From positions 434,001 through 498,000 of the forward strand of contig CAWAMJ010000008.1 of NCBI GenBank assembly GCA_963783085.1: a DNA stretch of 64,000 nt, written 5' to 3'. Positions within the stretch are counted from its first letter, which is position 1. Each line of letters opens with the position of its first letter. Source of the DNA: CAVYUC01 sp963783085 (GTDB lineage: Bacteria > Bacteroidota > Bacteroidia > Bacteroidales > Prolixibacteraceae). The translations under genes and the position numbers were made by a program. This document shows, piece by piece, positions 35,954-44,914 of the stretch. Under the pieces are notes generated by a model. It searched no databases. It saw nothing but the letters and a program-made list of their open reading frames with translations, and was not told where the DNA came from.

Positions 35954-36049
35954 ATGCATACTTTTTTAAAAGCAGGGATTATGCTTTTCCTGCTTTTGGG
36001 TTTGAAACTCCCCAAAACTTTTTCGCAAAATGATGCTTTTCACGGATGA
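35954..36049 (+). pseudogene. 31-codon signal-peptide remnant
   Basis: ATG at 35954 opens a frame with a classical Sec signal (HTFLKAGIMLFLLLGLK, cleavage region TFSQND) that stops at TGA 36047-36049. The start of a secreted protein is present but its body is missing. It follows the reductase stop by 27 bp and lies before the PAP2 gene. It could also be a short leader peptide, but the TGA directly after the cleavage region suggests truncation. Confidence 0.5.
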
Positions 36050-36139
36050 ACTTGCTGCGATGGTTTTTAAAATTGCGGTTTTGGTTTTTTTTACTGAATT
36101 TTGGGGGCATGTAAAAACGTAAGTTCGCTATTCGCATTT

Positions 36140-36799
36140 ATGAAACATTTATTGAAAGAAAACCGATATTTCTTTTTACCGTACCTGTTGTTCCTGACGG
36201 TATGCATTTTTTTCCTGCTCACCTATTCCAAACCCGAATTGCATATCCTTACCAACGAAGTCAATTCATCGTTTTTCGATCAGTTTTTCCGATATGCCAC
36301 TAATCTTGGCGATGGAATTATGGTTGTAATTTTAACTTTGGCGCTGTTGTTCGTCAGGTACCGGTATGCCATCGCTTTTCTTATCGGAAGCCTTTCAACC
36401 TCGGGACTGGTGCAGCTTTTTAAGCAGGTTATTTTACAAGATATGTACCGGCCGTCGAAATATTTCGAAATGAATGAAACCTATAAACTTCATTTAATTG
36501 AAGGAGTTAAGCTGCATTCGCTCCATAGTTTTCCATCAGGTCATTCGGCCACAGCTTTTAACGTTTTTCTGATGCTGGCGCTCATTGTAAAAAATAAATA
36601 CCTCAAAATGTTTTTATTGATTACGGCAGTGACGGTCGCCTATTCAAGGGTTTATTTGTCGCAGCATTTTATTATTGACATCACAGTGGGTTCGTTTATT
36701 GGATCACTATTTATACTGCTTGTTTTTTGGTGGGTGCAACACTGGGATAAAAACTGGCTCGACCGTTCCCTTACCGATTCATTTAAATCTTCAAAATGA
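36140..36799 (+). CDS. PAP2-family membrane phosphatase
   Basis: A 219-residue integral-membrane lipid phosphatase. The three PAP2 motifs are present: K95 to RP104-105 (eight residues between, two more than the usual six), SFPSGHSATAF (S133-G134-H135) and YSRVYLSQHFIID (SR-x5-H176). Four or more hydrophobic helices surround them. Start at 36140 (MKHLLKENRYF) is chosen because the extension upstream is poor coding sequence. The stop overlaps the GT39 start by 4 bp (ATGA), so the two are co-translated. The likely role is dephosphorylating a lipid such as undecaprenyl diphosphate, lipid A or a phosphatidyl lipid; which one is not resolved. Confidence 0.9.
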   Translation: MKHLLKENRYFFLPYLLFLTVCIFFLLTYSKPELHILTNEVNSSFFDQFFRYATNLGDGIMVVILTLALLFVRYRYAIAFLIGSLSTSGLVQLFKQVILQDMYRPSKYFEMNETYKLHLIEGVKLHSLHSFPSGHSATAFNVFLMLALIVKNKYLKMFLLITAVTVAYSRVYLSQHFIIDITVGSFIGSLFILLVFWWVQHWDKNWLDRSLTDSFKSSK

Positions 36800-38451
36800 T
36801 AAATAAAATCAGTCCGGCAATTATCCGGTTAATTATAGCAGTTGCCGCTGCCCTGCTGTTTGTTCCTTTTATTGGCGGGTTACATCTGTTTGATTGGGAC
36901 GAAATTAATTTTGCTGAAGCCGCGCGTGAAATGATAGTTACAGGCGATTATTTGACCGTGAAAATAAATTTTCTTCCGTTTTGGGAAAAACCGCCGCTGT
37001 TTATCTGGATGCAAGTGTTATCAATGAAAATTTTCGGAATCAACGAATTTGCCGCCCGTTTTCCGAATGCCGTTTGCGGGATCGCAACATTGGTTACGCT
37101 TTTCTCCATCGGGAGAAAAATCAGGGACAACCTGTTCGGCGTGTTGTGGGCGCTCGCCTACGCCGGCTCGGTTTTGCCGTTTTTTTACTTTAAGTCGGGA
37201 ATTATCGATCCCTGGTTCAATTTGTTCATATTTCTGGGCGTTTATTTTCTCATGCTTTATGCATCTCCCGAAAACACGAACAAAATCCGGAACATCATCC
37301 TTTCCGCCGCATTCACAGGTTTATCAGTGCTTACCAAAGGCCCTGTCGGTTTTTTACTGGTAGCGTTAACAGGTGGCGTTTTCCTGATTTCAATCCGGTT
37401 TCGCATAAAGGTGAAAATCAGCGAAGTGCTGGTTTTTTTCCTGGTTTTTGCGTTGGTTGGAGGTTCGTGGTTTATCATTCAGATTTTGAACGGCAATTTT
37501 AACACTGTGGTTGAATTTGTCGTTTACCAAATCCGGTTGTTTCAAACGAAAGATGCCGGACACGGAGGCTTTTTCGGCTACCATTTCATTGTGCTCTTTT
37601 TTGGCGTTTTTCCTTCTTCCGTTTTGATGCTGAAATCTTTTCAAAAAGAAACCCGGAACGAAAATTTTTACCGGTTCATGAAAAAATGGATGATCATCCT
37701 GTTTTGGGTCGTTCTTATATTGTTCACCATTGTTAAAACGAAAATCGTTCATTATTCTTCGCTTAATTATTTTCCGATGAGTTTTTTGGCTGCCGGTTTT
37801 GTATATAATGCACATCAAAATAAGGTTTCATGGAGCCGCTGGATGTCGGTTCTGATTATCATTCTTTCGCTTCTGATCGCACTTCCGGTGGTTTTGCTCC
37901 AGTTTGTGGAGAAGTACAAAAATGAAATTATAAACAGCAATTTAATCCACGATGAATTTGCTGTTGAGAACCTGAAAGCACACGTTAACTGGTCGGGGTT
38001 TGAATTTCTGCCGGGACTTCTGTTTTTCCTGGCAATTGTTGCCATTTTTATTTTTACCCGAAAAAGAGAAGTGTTGAAGCGTTCGGTGTTGGTATGGTCG
38101 GCTACATTGTTGATCACACTTTCGGTCATTTTGATTCTGGTACCGAAAATTGAAAAATATTCACAAAATGCACTCATCGAATTTTTTCAATCGAAAGCCG
38201 GACAAGATGTATATTTGAAAAACATGTATTTTAAATCGTACGCCACTTACTTTTACGGAGAAACACAGCCGCCTGAAAATAAAAACTTTTATAATGAAGA
38301 ATGGTTGTTGACGGGCGATATTGATAAGGACGTTTATTTTGTCACCAAAATTCAACGCGCGCCAATGCTCGAAAAGTACGACGAACTTAAAAGAATTGGT
38401 GAAAAGAATGGTTTTGTGTTTTATTTGCGAAAAGCAGACAAATCAAAATGA
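36796..38451 (+). CDS. GT39/ArnT-like membrane glycosyltransferase
   Basis: A 551-residue polytopic membrane enzyme. The acidic motif at the start of the first periplasmic loop is HLFDWDEINFAEAAREM (D33, D35, E36), followed by WEKPPLFIWMQ, typical of the GT39/ArnT-type C-fold transferases. About ten hydrophobic helices follow, and a soluble C-terminal domain of ~100 residues ends it. These enzymes transfer a sugar from a polyprenyl-phosphate donor to a periplasmic acceptor. The overlap with the PAP2 phosphatase suggests a shared lipid or glycan modification, perhaps of lipid A or another envelope lipid. Only 4 bp separate its stop from the convergent TPR gene. Confidence 0.88.
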   Translation: MINKISPAIIRLIIAVAAALLFVPFIGGLHLFDWDEINFAEAAREMIVTGDYLTVKINFLPFWEKPPLFIWMQVLSMKIFGINEFAARFPNAVCGIATLVTLFSIGRKIRDNLFGVLWALAYAGSVLPFFYFKSGIIDPWFNLFIFLGVYFLMLYASPENTNKIRNIILSAAFTGLSVLTKGPVGFLLVALTGGVFLISIRFRIKVKISEVLVFFLVFALVGGSWFIIQILNGNFNTVVEFVVYQIRLFQTKDAGHGGFFGYHFIVLFFGVFPSSVLMLKSFQKETRNENFYRFMKKWMIILFWVVLILFTIVKTKIVHYSSLNYFPMSFLAAGFVYNAHQNKVSWSRWMSVLIIILSLLIALPVVLLQFVEKYKNEIINSNLIHDEFAVENLKAHVNWSGFEFLPGLLFFLAIVAIFIFTRKREVLKRSVLVWSATLLITLSVILILVPKIEKYSQNALIEFFQSKAGQDVYLKNMYFKSYATYFYGETQPPENKNFYNEEWLLTGDIDKDVYFVTKIQRAPMLEKYDELKRIGEKNGFVFYLRKADKSK

Positions 38452-38455
38452 CTTT

Positions 38456-39337
38456 CTATTTGGTATATTTTCGGTAATAACTGGCTTTGTCTTCTTCATC
38501 GAAACGTGCATAGATATTGGCCATGTAAGATGCATATTTTTTCCCGGGATCGATTTCCCATAGTTTGTCGAAATAAGTGAGTGCCTTTTTAAAATCGGCA
38601 GTTACCACATCCAGTTGTTTTAACAGTCGTTTATATTGTCCGGTGGTGTTATTGGTTTTATATTTTTCCATCTCGCGCTGGTATAGTTTTTCTCCTTTCC
38701 AGTAATATTTGTAGGCATTCCATTCCAGCGCTTCCACATTTTCGGGGTTCATTTCCAGCAAAATCCGGCTCACCGAATCGGCCACTTCGGTATTTTCCAT
38801 TTTTTTATTAATACTGAAATAGGTTTCCAAAAGCTCTTCACTTTTCACTGAATCAGCATCGAGCCGGTTCCACGCCTGCAATGCTTTTTCATTTTGATTA
38901 ATATCAGAATAAATCTGAAACAACCGGCTGTTTACTTCATCAATGTTTTCCCTGAAATTGTCCGCATAAAATTCCAGCGCCTCCAATTCTTTCGATAAGT
39001 TGTTCTGCTTCCGGTAAATTTCAGCCAATGTCCGGTACATTTCGGCATCGGCATAATTTTTATATTTTGCCTGCTGAAACCATTCTTCGGCTTGGTCTGT
39101 CATGCCTGCTTTATAGGCTGTTTTGGCGGCATGTGCAAAGGTGGCGCCTTCAATTTCGGCATTCGATTGTGTTTGTTGCTGAATATATGTTTTCCAGGCA
39201 GCGGCTGCTTCTCCGTAATTTCCTGTCAATTCTGCCTGTTCCGCATTCGATTTGTAATTCACCACCACTTTGGGCGCACTGCAGGCAGCTATTAAAAATG
39301 TGATTAAAACTATTACTGTTTTTGTACCGGTTTTCAT
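38456..39337 (-). CDS. TPR-containing lipoprotein
   Basis: A 293-residue lipoprotein. Signal KTVIVLITFLIAACSAPK ends in a lipobox Cys. The body is a run of tetratricopeptide-like helices (AEQAELTGNYGEAAAAWKTY; AEEWFQQAKYKNYADAEMYR; YSDINQNEKALQAWNRLDAD). It is probably a periplasmic or outer-membrane scaffold. The mature part is rich in Asn/Glu with no enzymatic motif. It stands alone between convergent and divergent neighbours. Assignment is to architecture only. Confidence 0.82.
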   Translation of the reverse strand: MKTGTKTVIVLITFLIAACSAPKVVVNYKSNAEQAELTGNYGEAAAAWKTYIQQQTQSNAEIEGATFAHAAKTAYKAGMTDQAEEWFQQAKYKNYADAEMYRTLAEIYRKQNNLSKELEALEFYADNFRENIDEVNSRLFQIYSDINQNEKALQAWNRLDADSVKSEELLETYFSINKKMENTEVADSVSRILLEMNPENVEALEWNAYKYYWKGEKLYQREMEKYKTNNTTGQYKRLLKQLDVVTADFKKALTYFDKLWEIDPGKKYASYMANIYARFDEEDKASYYRKYTK

Positions 39338-39597
39338 GTGCTTGTTTTTTAATATCCTTAATCCGTGAAAGAACCTGAAAAAATTCCTTCAATTTCCCTT
39401 TTTAATAAATTCAACAAAACTGTACATATGAATGTTTTCAGATTGAATTCAACGCTAAAGTAATTCAACAAGCCTGGTTTTTCTGTTTTTTTTCTTCTGA
39501 TTTCTGTAAAAGCAAAATTTAATTTGATTTCGCAGCAATAATTTATTATTTTAAACATAGAAGAGATTTAGTTCGTTTTCTCCTCCAAATTTCAGGT

Positions 39598-40278
39598 ATG
39601 AATGATATAAACACAATTCAGATTTTTGGTGTCCGAATCGACGAACCGGTAGTTACCGCAACCGATTTGCTGGTTTCGTTTTTATGTTTTCTTTTTGCTT
39701 TTAAAATTCACCGGTCGGGAAAAAAGGAAAAGCCGTTTGCGCATTTCAAGAAGTACTTTCTGATCATGGGAATTGCAACTGCGCTGGGTGGAATTATCGG
39801 GCATGCTTTTTTGTACGCGTTCAGTTTCTACTGGAAGCTCCCGGGCTGGATTACCAGTATGATTTCGATTATGTTTGTAGAACGCGCCGCCATTGAACAT
39901 GCGCGCATTTGGCTGAAAGAAACGCTAATCAAAATTCTTCTGGTAGTTAACATTATCGAATTCCTCACATTTTTAACGCTCACTGTCGTAACCCTGAATT
40001 TCTTTTTTGTGGAATTCCATTCCGGATACGGACTAATGTTCGTCCTGCTGTCGCTGGAAGGCTTTCTTTTTCTGAAAACAAGAAATACTGCCGGAAAATA
40101 CATTCTTGCCGGAATAGGTTTTGCCGCATTGGCCGCCTTCTTTTTTATGAACAAAATTTCGCCACACCAATGGTTTAATTATATCTCTGCCAGCCATATT
40201 TTTATGGCCGTTGCTGCTACATTTTTTTACCAGGGCGCCAAACGAATCGACATGTCGGCTGCAGAACAAAAGGTTTGA
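39598..40278 (+). CDS. Multipass membrane protein, DUF6962-like
   Basis: A 226-residue protein with about six or seven hydrophobic helices, for example ATDLLVSFLCFLFAFKIHRS, FLIMGIATALGGIIGHAF and HIFMAVAATFFYQGAKRID. Conserved-looking residues include the GHAF and WITSMISIMFVERAAIEHAR segments. It resembles uncharacterised DUF6962-type membrane proteins, but I hold this assignment loosely. No signal peptide or catalytic motif. It is followed by a Gfo/Idh/MocA oxidoreductase in the same direction 88 bp away, with separate promoters likely. Confidence 0.6.
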   Translation: MNDINTIQIFGVRIDEPVVTATDLLVSFLCFLFAFKIHRSGKKEKPFAHFKKYFLIMGIATALGGIIGHAFLYAFSFYWKLPGWITSMISIMFVERAAIEHARIWLKETLIKILLVVNIIEFLTFLTLTVVTLNFFFVEFHSGYGLMFVLLSLEGFLFLKTRNTAGKYILAGIGFAALAAFFFMNKISPHQWFNYISASHIFMAVAATFFYQGAKRIDMSAAEQKV

Positions 40279-40366
40279 TTTATACAACGAAAAGCCTTAA
40301 ATTTAAACAGTTCTTTGCTAACAGGGAAGCGCTTCTCCCTTAACTTTAACCTAATTTTTTCAGATT

Positions 40367-41731
40367 ATGAACAACCGGAACTATACACTTTCGCGCCGAA
40401 AATTTATACAACGCACAACAACTGCAGCAATCGGTGCATCACTCATTTTTGAATCATGCACAAAAAAAGAAACGTTAAACCATGCCAGCATCGGTGTGGG
40501 CGGAATGATGGGTTTAAACGATTTAAAAAACTTTGCGTCCCATCCGAACGTAAACATCGTTGCCATTTGCGATGTGGATAAAAACATGCTGGAAAAAGCG
40601 GCGGAGCTGGTTCCCGCTGCGCGAAAATATTCCGACTGGCGGGAGTTGTTAAAAAAAGAATCCGGAAATATCGATTCGGTCAACGTTACCGTTCCCGATC
40701 ATAATCATTTTATTATCGCCTGGAATTCCATTCAGAAAGGAAAACATGTTTACTGTCAGAAACCAATGTGCCATGATGTTGCCGAGGTGCGCAGGCTCAC
40801 GGAAGCTTCGGTTGAAAAAGATATGGTTACGCAACTCGGCACGCAACATGCATCGTCGGCAAACGACCGCAGGGCGGTTCAACTGATTAAAGATGGCGCA
40901 GTTGGAAAAATAAAACACGTTTATCTTTGCTCGAACCGGCCGGGAGCTGTCGAAAATTACCGGCTCGCAGGACCGCGCCCTGAAAAAATTGAAAACATTC
41001 CGGAAAACCTCGACTGGGATACCTGGATTGGTACCGCACCAATGCGCGAATACGCATCAAAAATCTATCATCCCTGGTTATGGCGGGGCTGGCTCGATTT
41101 CGGGACTGGCTGGTCGGGCGATATTGGATGCCATATTTTCGACGCAGTTTGGAAAGGACTTGATTTAAAAGCGCCTAAAACAGTAATTGCCGAAGTTCAG
41201 AAATCGTGGCAGGAATCGCCTGAACGGCGCGCTGATAACTGGCCGCAGGGAAACCACATTACCTGGATGTTTCCGGGAAATGAACTCACCGAAGCCGATG
41301 AATTTGCGGTTGAATGGTTCGATGGTGAATTCTATCCACCACAGGAAATCATGGATTTATTTCCGGGCGATCCCTACCCTCCCGAATCCGCCATGCTGGT
41401 GGGGACCGGGGGCGCACTGCTGGTGGCACACGCCAACGACCTGGTTCTTCTGCCACAGAGCAAATTTGCAGGTTATAAACTACCGAAATTTTCAGAGCGG
41501 AACCATTATCATCACTTTGTGGATGCCTGTTTGGGAGGCGAAAAAACAGAGTCGCATTTTGCACAAACCGGACCAATGACCGAAGCAATCTTACTGGGGA
41601 CTGTTGCCATTCGAACGCCGGAAACATTGCTGCAGTGGGATGCTGAAAATATGAAAATCCCCAATTATCCGGAAGCGGAAAAACTACTCAGCCGCGCTTA
41701 TCGCGAAAACTGGAAGACCGCCGGTTTTTGA
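40367..41731 (+). CDS. Exported Gfo/Idh/MocA-family oxidoreductase
   Basis: A 454-residue NAD(P)-dependent oxidoreductase with a Tat-type signal (SRRKFIQRTTTAAIGASLI). The dinucleotide-binding domain begins near ASIGVGGMMGLNDLKNF, and the usual EKP motif appears as CQKPMCHDVAEV with Gln for Glu. The C-terminal substrate domain contains GWSGDIGCHIFDAVWKGLDL and PYPPESAMLVGTGGALLVAH. Members act on sugars and inositols. Exported Gfo/Idh/MocA enzymes bound to NAD(P) are common in Bacteroidota and Planctomycetes. The last region HHFVDACLGGEKTESHFAQ is usual for the family. No operon partner. Confidence 0.9.
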   Translation: MNNRNYTLSRRKFIQRTTTAAIGASLIFESCTKKETLNHASIGVGGMMGLNDLKNFASHPNVNIVAICDVDKNMLEKAAELVPAARKYSDWRELLKKESGNIDSVNVTVPDHNHFIIAWNSIQKGKHVYCQKPMCHDVAEVRRLTEASVEKDMVTQLGTQHASSANDRRAVQLIKDGAVGKIKHVYLCSNRPGAVENYRLAGPRPEKIENIPENLDWDTWIGTAPMREYASKIYHPWLWRGWLDFGTGWSGDIGCHIFDAVWKGLDLKAPKTVIAEVQKSWQESPERRADNWPQGNHITWMFPGNELTEADEFAVEWFDGEFYPPQEIMDLFPGDPYPPESAMLVGTGGALLVAHANDLVLLPQSKFAGYKLPKFSERNHYHHFVDACLGGEKTESHFAQTGPMTEAILLGTVAIRTPETLLQWDAENMKIPNYPEAEKLLSRAYRENWKTAGF

Positions 41732-41939
41732 CCCAAAGCATTTGAATGAAACCAAAAAAAATCAGTTAATTTTTTACAGATTTTTCTAACTTGCAAAACA
41801 TTGAGACCAAAAACTAGAGTTGAAAAAACCAGGCCCTGAAAATAACGCTGTCAATCCTGTCAGTGAATTTCACCCTTTGAGAGAATAAACGGGGGCTGCT
41901 AAAACCATAACCAATGATAAAATCCGATGCATCCATCAC

Positions 41940-44036
41940 ATGATGAAAGTTGTAAAAAACCTGCTTCATAACCGAATATTACAGAGCACAATATTCGGCG
42001 CCATATTTACTGTTTTTGTTGCACTGGTATGGGACATACCACTTCAGCGATTTAACTTGGAAATTGGCGAAATAAAGCGGAGCAGCGGTGATGATTTGGT
42101 CTGGATTTTTGATGATTTCGACAATGATGGAAATACTGAGAAAGCGCGTTGTTACATTAATTCTTCAAATGGAAGGTTATCAGTTTTAGCATATAACCAA
42201 AAAAATGAAGTTGTACGCACAGTTAATTTCACGAAAGATTACTGGGGGCACAACTTAGCCCCGGCAGCGGTGGATGTGAATTTTGACGGTAATAAGGAAA
42301 TCGTCTTTTTCAGTCTGATTAAGGATTCCATCTTTTTTACGGCAGTGGATGCTGCAAAAGAAAGTATTGTTGTCGACCATCTTTTTTTTATGAGCGTTGA
42401 ACGCTATTCTGAAAAAATGGAATTATCTTCTGATTTTTATCCGGAAAGCCTCCGGCAAGGCACAAGAAACGAACTTCTTTTTCGGTTCGATGCCGGTTAT
42501 GGTTTATATCCCCGCGGATTGTTCAAACTGAACCTGGAAACATTCGAATTTACCATTCCAGAGAAAACATACTCACCCGTAAAATTTCCTGTTTTCCATG
42601 ATTTAAATGGTGATGGTGTTATGGAAATACTGACAACTACTTATGCTCCTTCAAACGTTGCTTTTCCCACCAAATATCCGGATAGCCATTCGTATATTTA
42701 TGTATATGATTTGGCGCTGAATTATTTGTTCCCTCCCATTACTGTGGGGAATGAATATTCCCAGGTTGTGTGTTGCCCCGATCCGAAAAATGATTCACTG
42801 TTTTATGTTAAAATACTCACGAGATCAAATTCGGATGAGAATGGCCGGATTGCAGTCGTTTCATCCGGCGGCGTAATTCTAACCAAAAAAGAATTACCAA
42901 AAATAAATTTCGAGGTTTTTGGCAGTCAGCTAAAAGTTATAAATAATAATGCTTATTTAATCATCAATGAGCATGGTTTTTATCCATTAACGCCTGATTT
43001 AAAAGAAGTTCCCGGTTCTTCTTCTGAAATAAAGGACAAAAAATCATTTGTTTTACATCAAATAAAAGATTTAGACGACGATGGTTATGAAGAACTTGCG
43101 GGAATCAATGAAAACTATTTTTCAATTTACAGCACGAAACATAATGTTGCAACAAATGTTGAATTACCCATAAATTACCTGATATACGTTAAATTATTTG
43201 ATTTCCGGATAAACGGAAAACGGGAAGGACATATCATGACATCGCTCGACAGTTACTTCTTTTTTACCTATGCCGAAAATTCGTGGTACTACTTCATCTA
43301 TTTAATTCGCCTTGGTTTATTTGTTGGTTTTTCAGGAATAATTTACCTGCTGCTTTATTTCCAGCAGCAGCGGCTGGAAAGCAAATGGGAAATGGAAAAA
43401 CAGCTTTCGGAACTGCATTTCAATGCGGTGAAAAATCAGTTAAACCCACACTTTATGTTTAATGCTTTAAATTCGGTGGCTTACCTCATCAACAACGGAC
43501 AAAAAGACGAAGCTTATGATTTCCTGACGGTGAATTCACGCATGATCCAGCAGGTAATGGACGACGCCAAGGAAGTAAAACGTTCGTTGAAGAACGAAAT
43601 CCGGTTTACCAAAGATTACCTGAAAGTGCAGCAACATCGGTTTAAAGACAAATTTCAGGTTAGATTTAATATTCATCCAAACGTAAACCTGAATTTCGCA
43701 GTGCCAAAAATGTGCATTCACACCTATGTGGAAAACGCCGTGAAACATGGATTTAGAAATATTGCGAAACACGGCCTGCTTCTAATTGAAATTTCGCCAC
43801 TGCCGGCGGGGGTTTTTATTGCTGTTACCGATAATGGTATGGGCTGGAGAGAAGCGTCGAACTACAACGATTCCACCGGCTACGGATTAAAAACCATGGA
43901 TGAGTTTTACCGGTTGTTCGAAAAGTACCACGACTACCGCATCGAAACCCGGTTAGTGGATTTGAACAGCGGAAGTGGTAAACAAAACGGTTTGCGGGTG
44001 GAGTTGAAAATTGAAATCAAACCCGGTAAATCATAA
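41940..44036 (+). CDS. LytS-type sensor histidine kinase with FG-GAP/VCBS-like sensor domain
   Basis: A 698-residue membrane kinase. After a first membrane segment (IFGAIFTVFVALVWDIPLQ), an extracytoplasmic region to about residue 445 contains calcium-type Asp-rich turns typical of FG-GAP/VCBS beta-propellers: DFDNDGNTEKAR, DVNFDGNKEIVF, DLNGDGVMEILT and DLDDDGYEELAG. A second segment (IRLGLFVGFSGIIYLLLYFQ) leads to the His_kinase core, LNPHFMFNALNSVAYLIN, with its phosphorylated His near residue 502, and the ATP site VENAVKHGF / VTDNGMGW. Partners of this class are LytTR regulators, but none adjoins. A sensor with an integrin-like propeller is rare and would detect a periplasmic ligand or protein. 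Confidence 0.85.
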   Translation: MMKVVKNLLHNRILQSTIFGAIFTVFVALVWDIPLQRFNLEIGEIKRSSGDDLVWIFDDFDNDGNTEKARCYINSSNGRLSVLAYNQKNEVVRTVNFTKDYWGHNLAPAAVDVNFDGNKEIVFFSLIKDSIFFTAVDAAKESIVVDHLFFMSVERYSEKMELSSDFYPESLRQGTRNELLFRFDAGYGLYPRGLFKLNLETFEFTIPEKTYSPVKFPVFHDLNGDGVMEILTTTYAPSNVAFPTKYPDSHSYIYVYDLALNYLFPPITVGNEYSQVVCCPDPKNDSLFYVKILTRSNSDENGRIAVVSSGGVILTKKELPKINFEVFGSQLKVINNNAYLIINEHGFYPLTPDLKEVPGSSSEIKDKKSFVLHQIKDLDDDGYEELAGINENYFSIYSTKHNVATNVELPINYLIYVKLFDFRINGKREGHIMTSLDSYFFFTYAENSWYYFIYLIRLGLFVGFSGIIYLLLYFQQQRLESKWEMEKQLSELHFNAVKNQLNPHFMFNALNSVAYLINNGQKDEAYDFLTVNSRMIQQVMDDAKEVKRSLKNEIRFTKDYLKVQQHRFKDKFQVRFNIHPNVNLNFAVPKMCIHTYVENAVKHGFRNIAKHGLLLIEISPLPAGVFIAVTDNGMGWREASNYNDSTGYGLKTMDEFYRLFEKYHDYRIETRLVDLNSGSGKQNGLRVELKIEIKPGKS

Positions 44037-44345
44037 TTACCTGTTATGCCCGATGTTCAAATGGCGCCGTTAAAATTGAGTCTGCTCCGAAAAGTCTGAG
44101 TTCATTGATTTTCAACTTCTTTACCCCTAACCCCTAAAGGGGAACTTGCTGAAAATCAATGAACTCATCAAAGTCCCCTTGAGAGATTTAGGGGTTTTTG
44201 ACTTTTCGGAGTGGACTCAAAATTCAATATGAAAAAACATGTCCCGCCCATAGACATTTTTATTTTATATGGTAGAATTTTATACTTTCCAATTGATTTT
44301 TTATAAAAATGATCTAACTTTTCTAAGAAACAAAAACGGCTGATC
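44037..44345. other. Intergenic region holding palindromic copy B
   Basis: The 309-bp gap between the LytS-type kinase and the 139-residue protein is largely the 141-bp palindromic element. The remaining AT-rich end carries a TAACTTTT box (near 44304) similar to the -7 consensus, a plausible promoter for the next gene. Confidence 0.5.
44078..44218 (-). repeat. 141-bp palindromic element, copy B (inverted)
   Basis: Reverse complement of the 16004-16145 element with few differences. It keeps the 17-bp arms (GAGTTCATTGATTTTCA/TGAAAATCAATGAACTC) and the outer pair GAGTC...AAAAGTC / GACTTTT...GACTC with two mismatches, so it is the better-preserved copy. It has no target-site duplication I can be sure of. 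Confidence 0.85.
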
Positions 44346-44765
44346 ATGAAAAAAAATCAACAGGAAAAGCTGACTATGATGATAAAAGTGCTGGCTGTCT
44401 GCTTCCATTCTTACGACATCACATCGCGAAATCCGAGCTTTGCAACCACGGTAAATGAGCTTCAATCAATCGTGCAGGAACTTGAAAAACTTCAAATCTC
44501 AGGATCTCCTGATACAGGAGATACCGCGAATGACCTGGCGAAAAGTACATTGGAAAAAATTATGGGAAAAGCAGGTTCGCTTTGTATCCGGGCCGATAAG
44601 TGCGCAAGGAAGTTCAAACGTACTTGCCCGGATTTTTACCAAAACTATAAACAGGCAAGAACAATAAAACACCGCTGGTCGATTCCGCATCCACATTTGA
44701 AACTGCCGCAAATCAGCGCTGACAATTATAATTATAACTTCAAAAAAATCAGACTTCCAATATAA
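44346..44765 (+). CDS. Hypothetical protein (139 aa)
   Basis: A 139-residue protein with no recognised family. The N-terminal half is helical (EKLTMMIKVLAVCFHSY; TTVNELQSIVQELEKLQI). A central Lys/Arg/Cys-rich stretch (LCIRADKCARKFKRTC) contains three cysteines that might bind metal. No signal peptide. An A-rich start context and the strong downstream terminator at 44799 indicate a real transcription unit of one gene. Confidence 0.55.
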   Translation: MKKNQQEKLTMMIKVLAVCFHSYDITSRNPSFATTVNELQSIVQELEKLQISGSPDTGDTANDLAKSTLEKIMGKAGSLCIRADKCARKFKRTCPDFYQNYKQARTIKHRWSIPHPHLKLPQISADNYNYNFKKIRLPI

Positions 44766-44798
44766 AATTCCAAAAAAGTCGAATTTTCCTTTCCAATG

Positions 44799-44829
44799 GC
44801 ATTTGCTTTAAAAAGCAGATGCTTTTTTT
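44799..44829 (+). terminator. Intrinsic terminator
   Basis: GCATTTGCTT (44799-44808) pairs with AAGCAGATGC (44813-44822), with one U-G wobble. Seven T follow. It lies 33 bp after the stop of the 139-residue protein and before the nicotinamidase gene. Confidence 0.8.
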
Positions 44830-44914
44830 AGTTAAAACCTGTCTTTCTGTAAATTGCTCCAAACAAATATTTACAGCAGCGGTTAGAATAATCAAACCAT
44901 CAAAAAGTCATATC

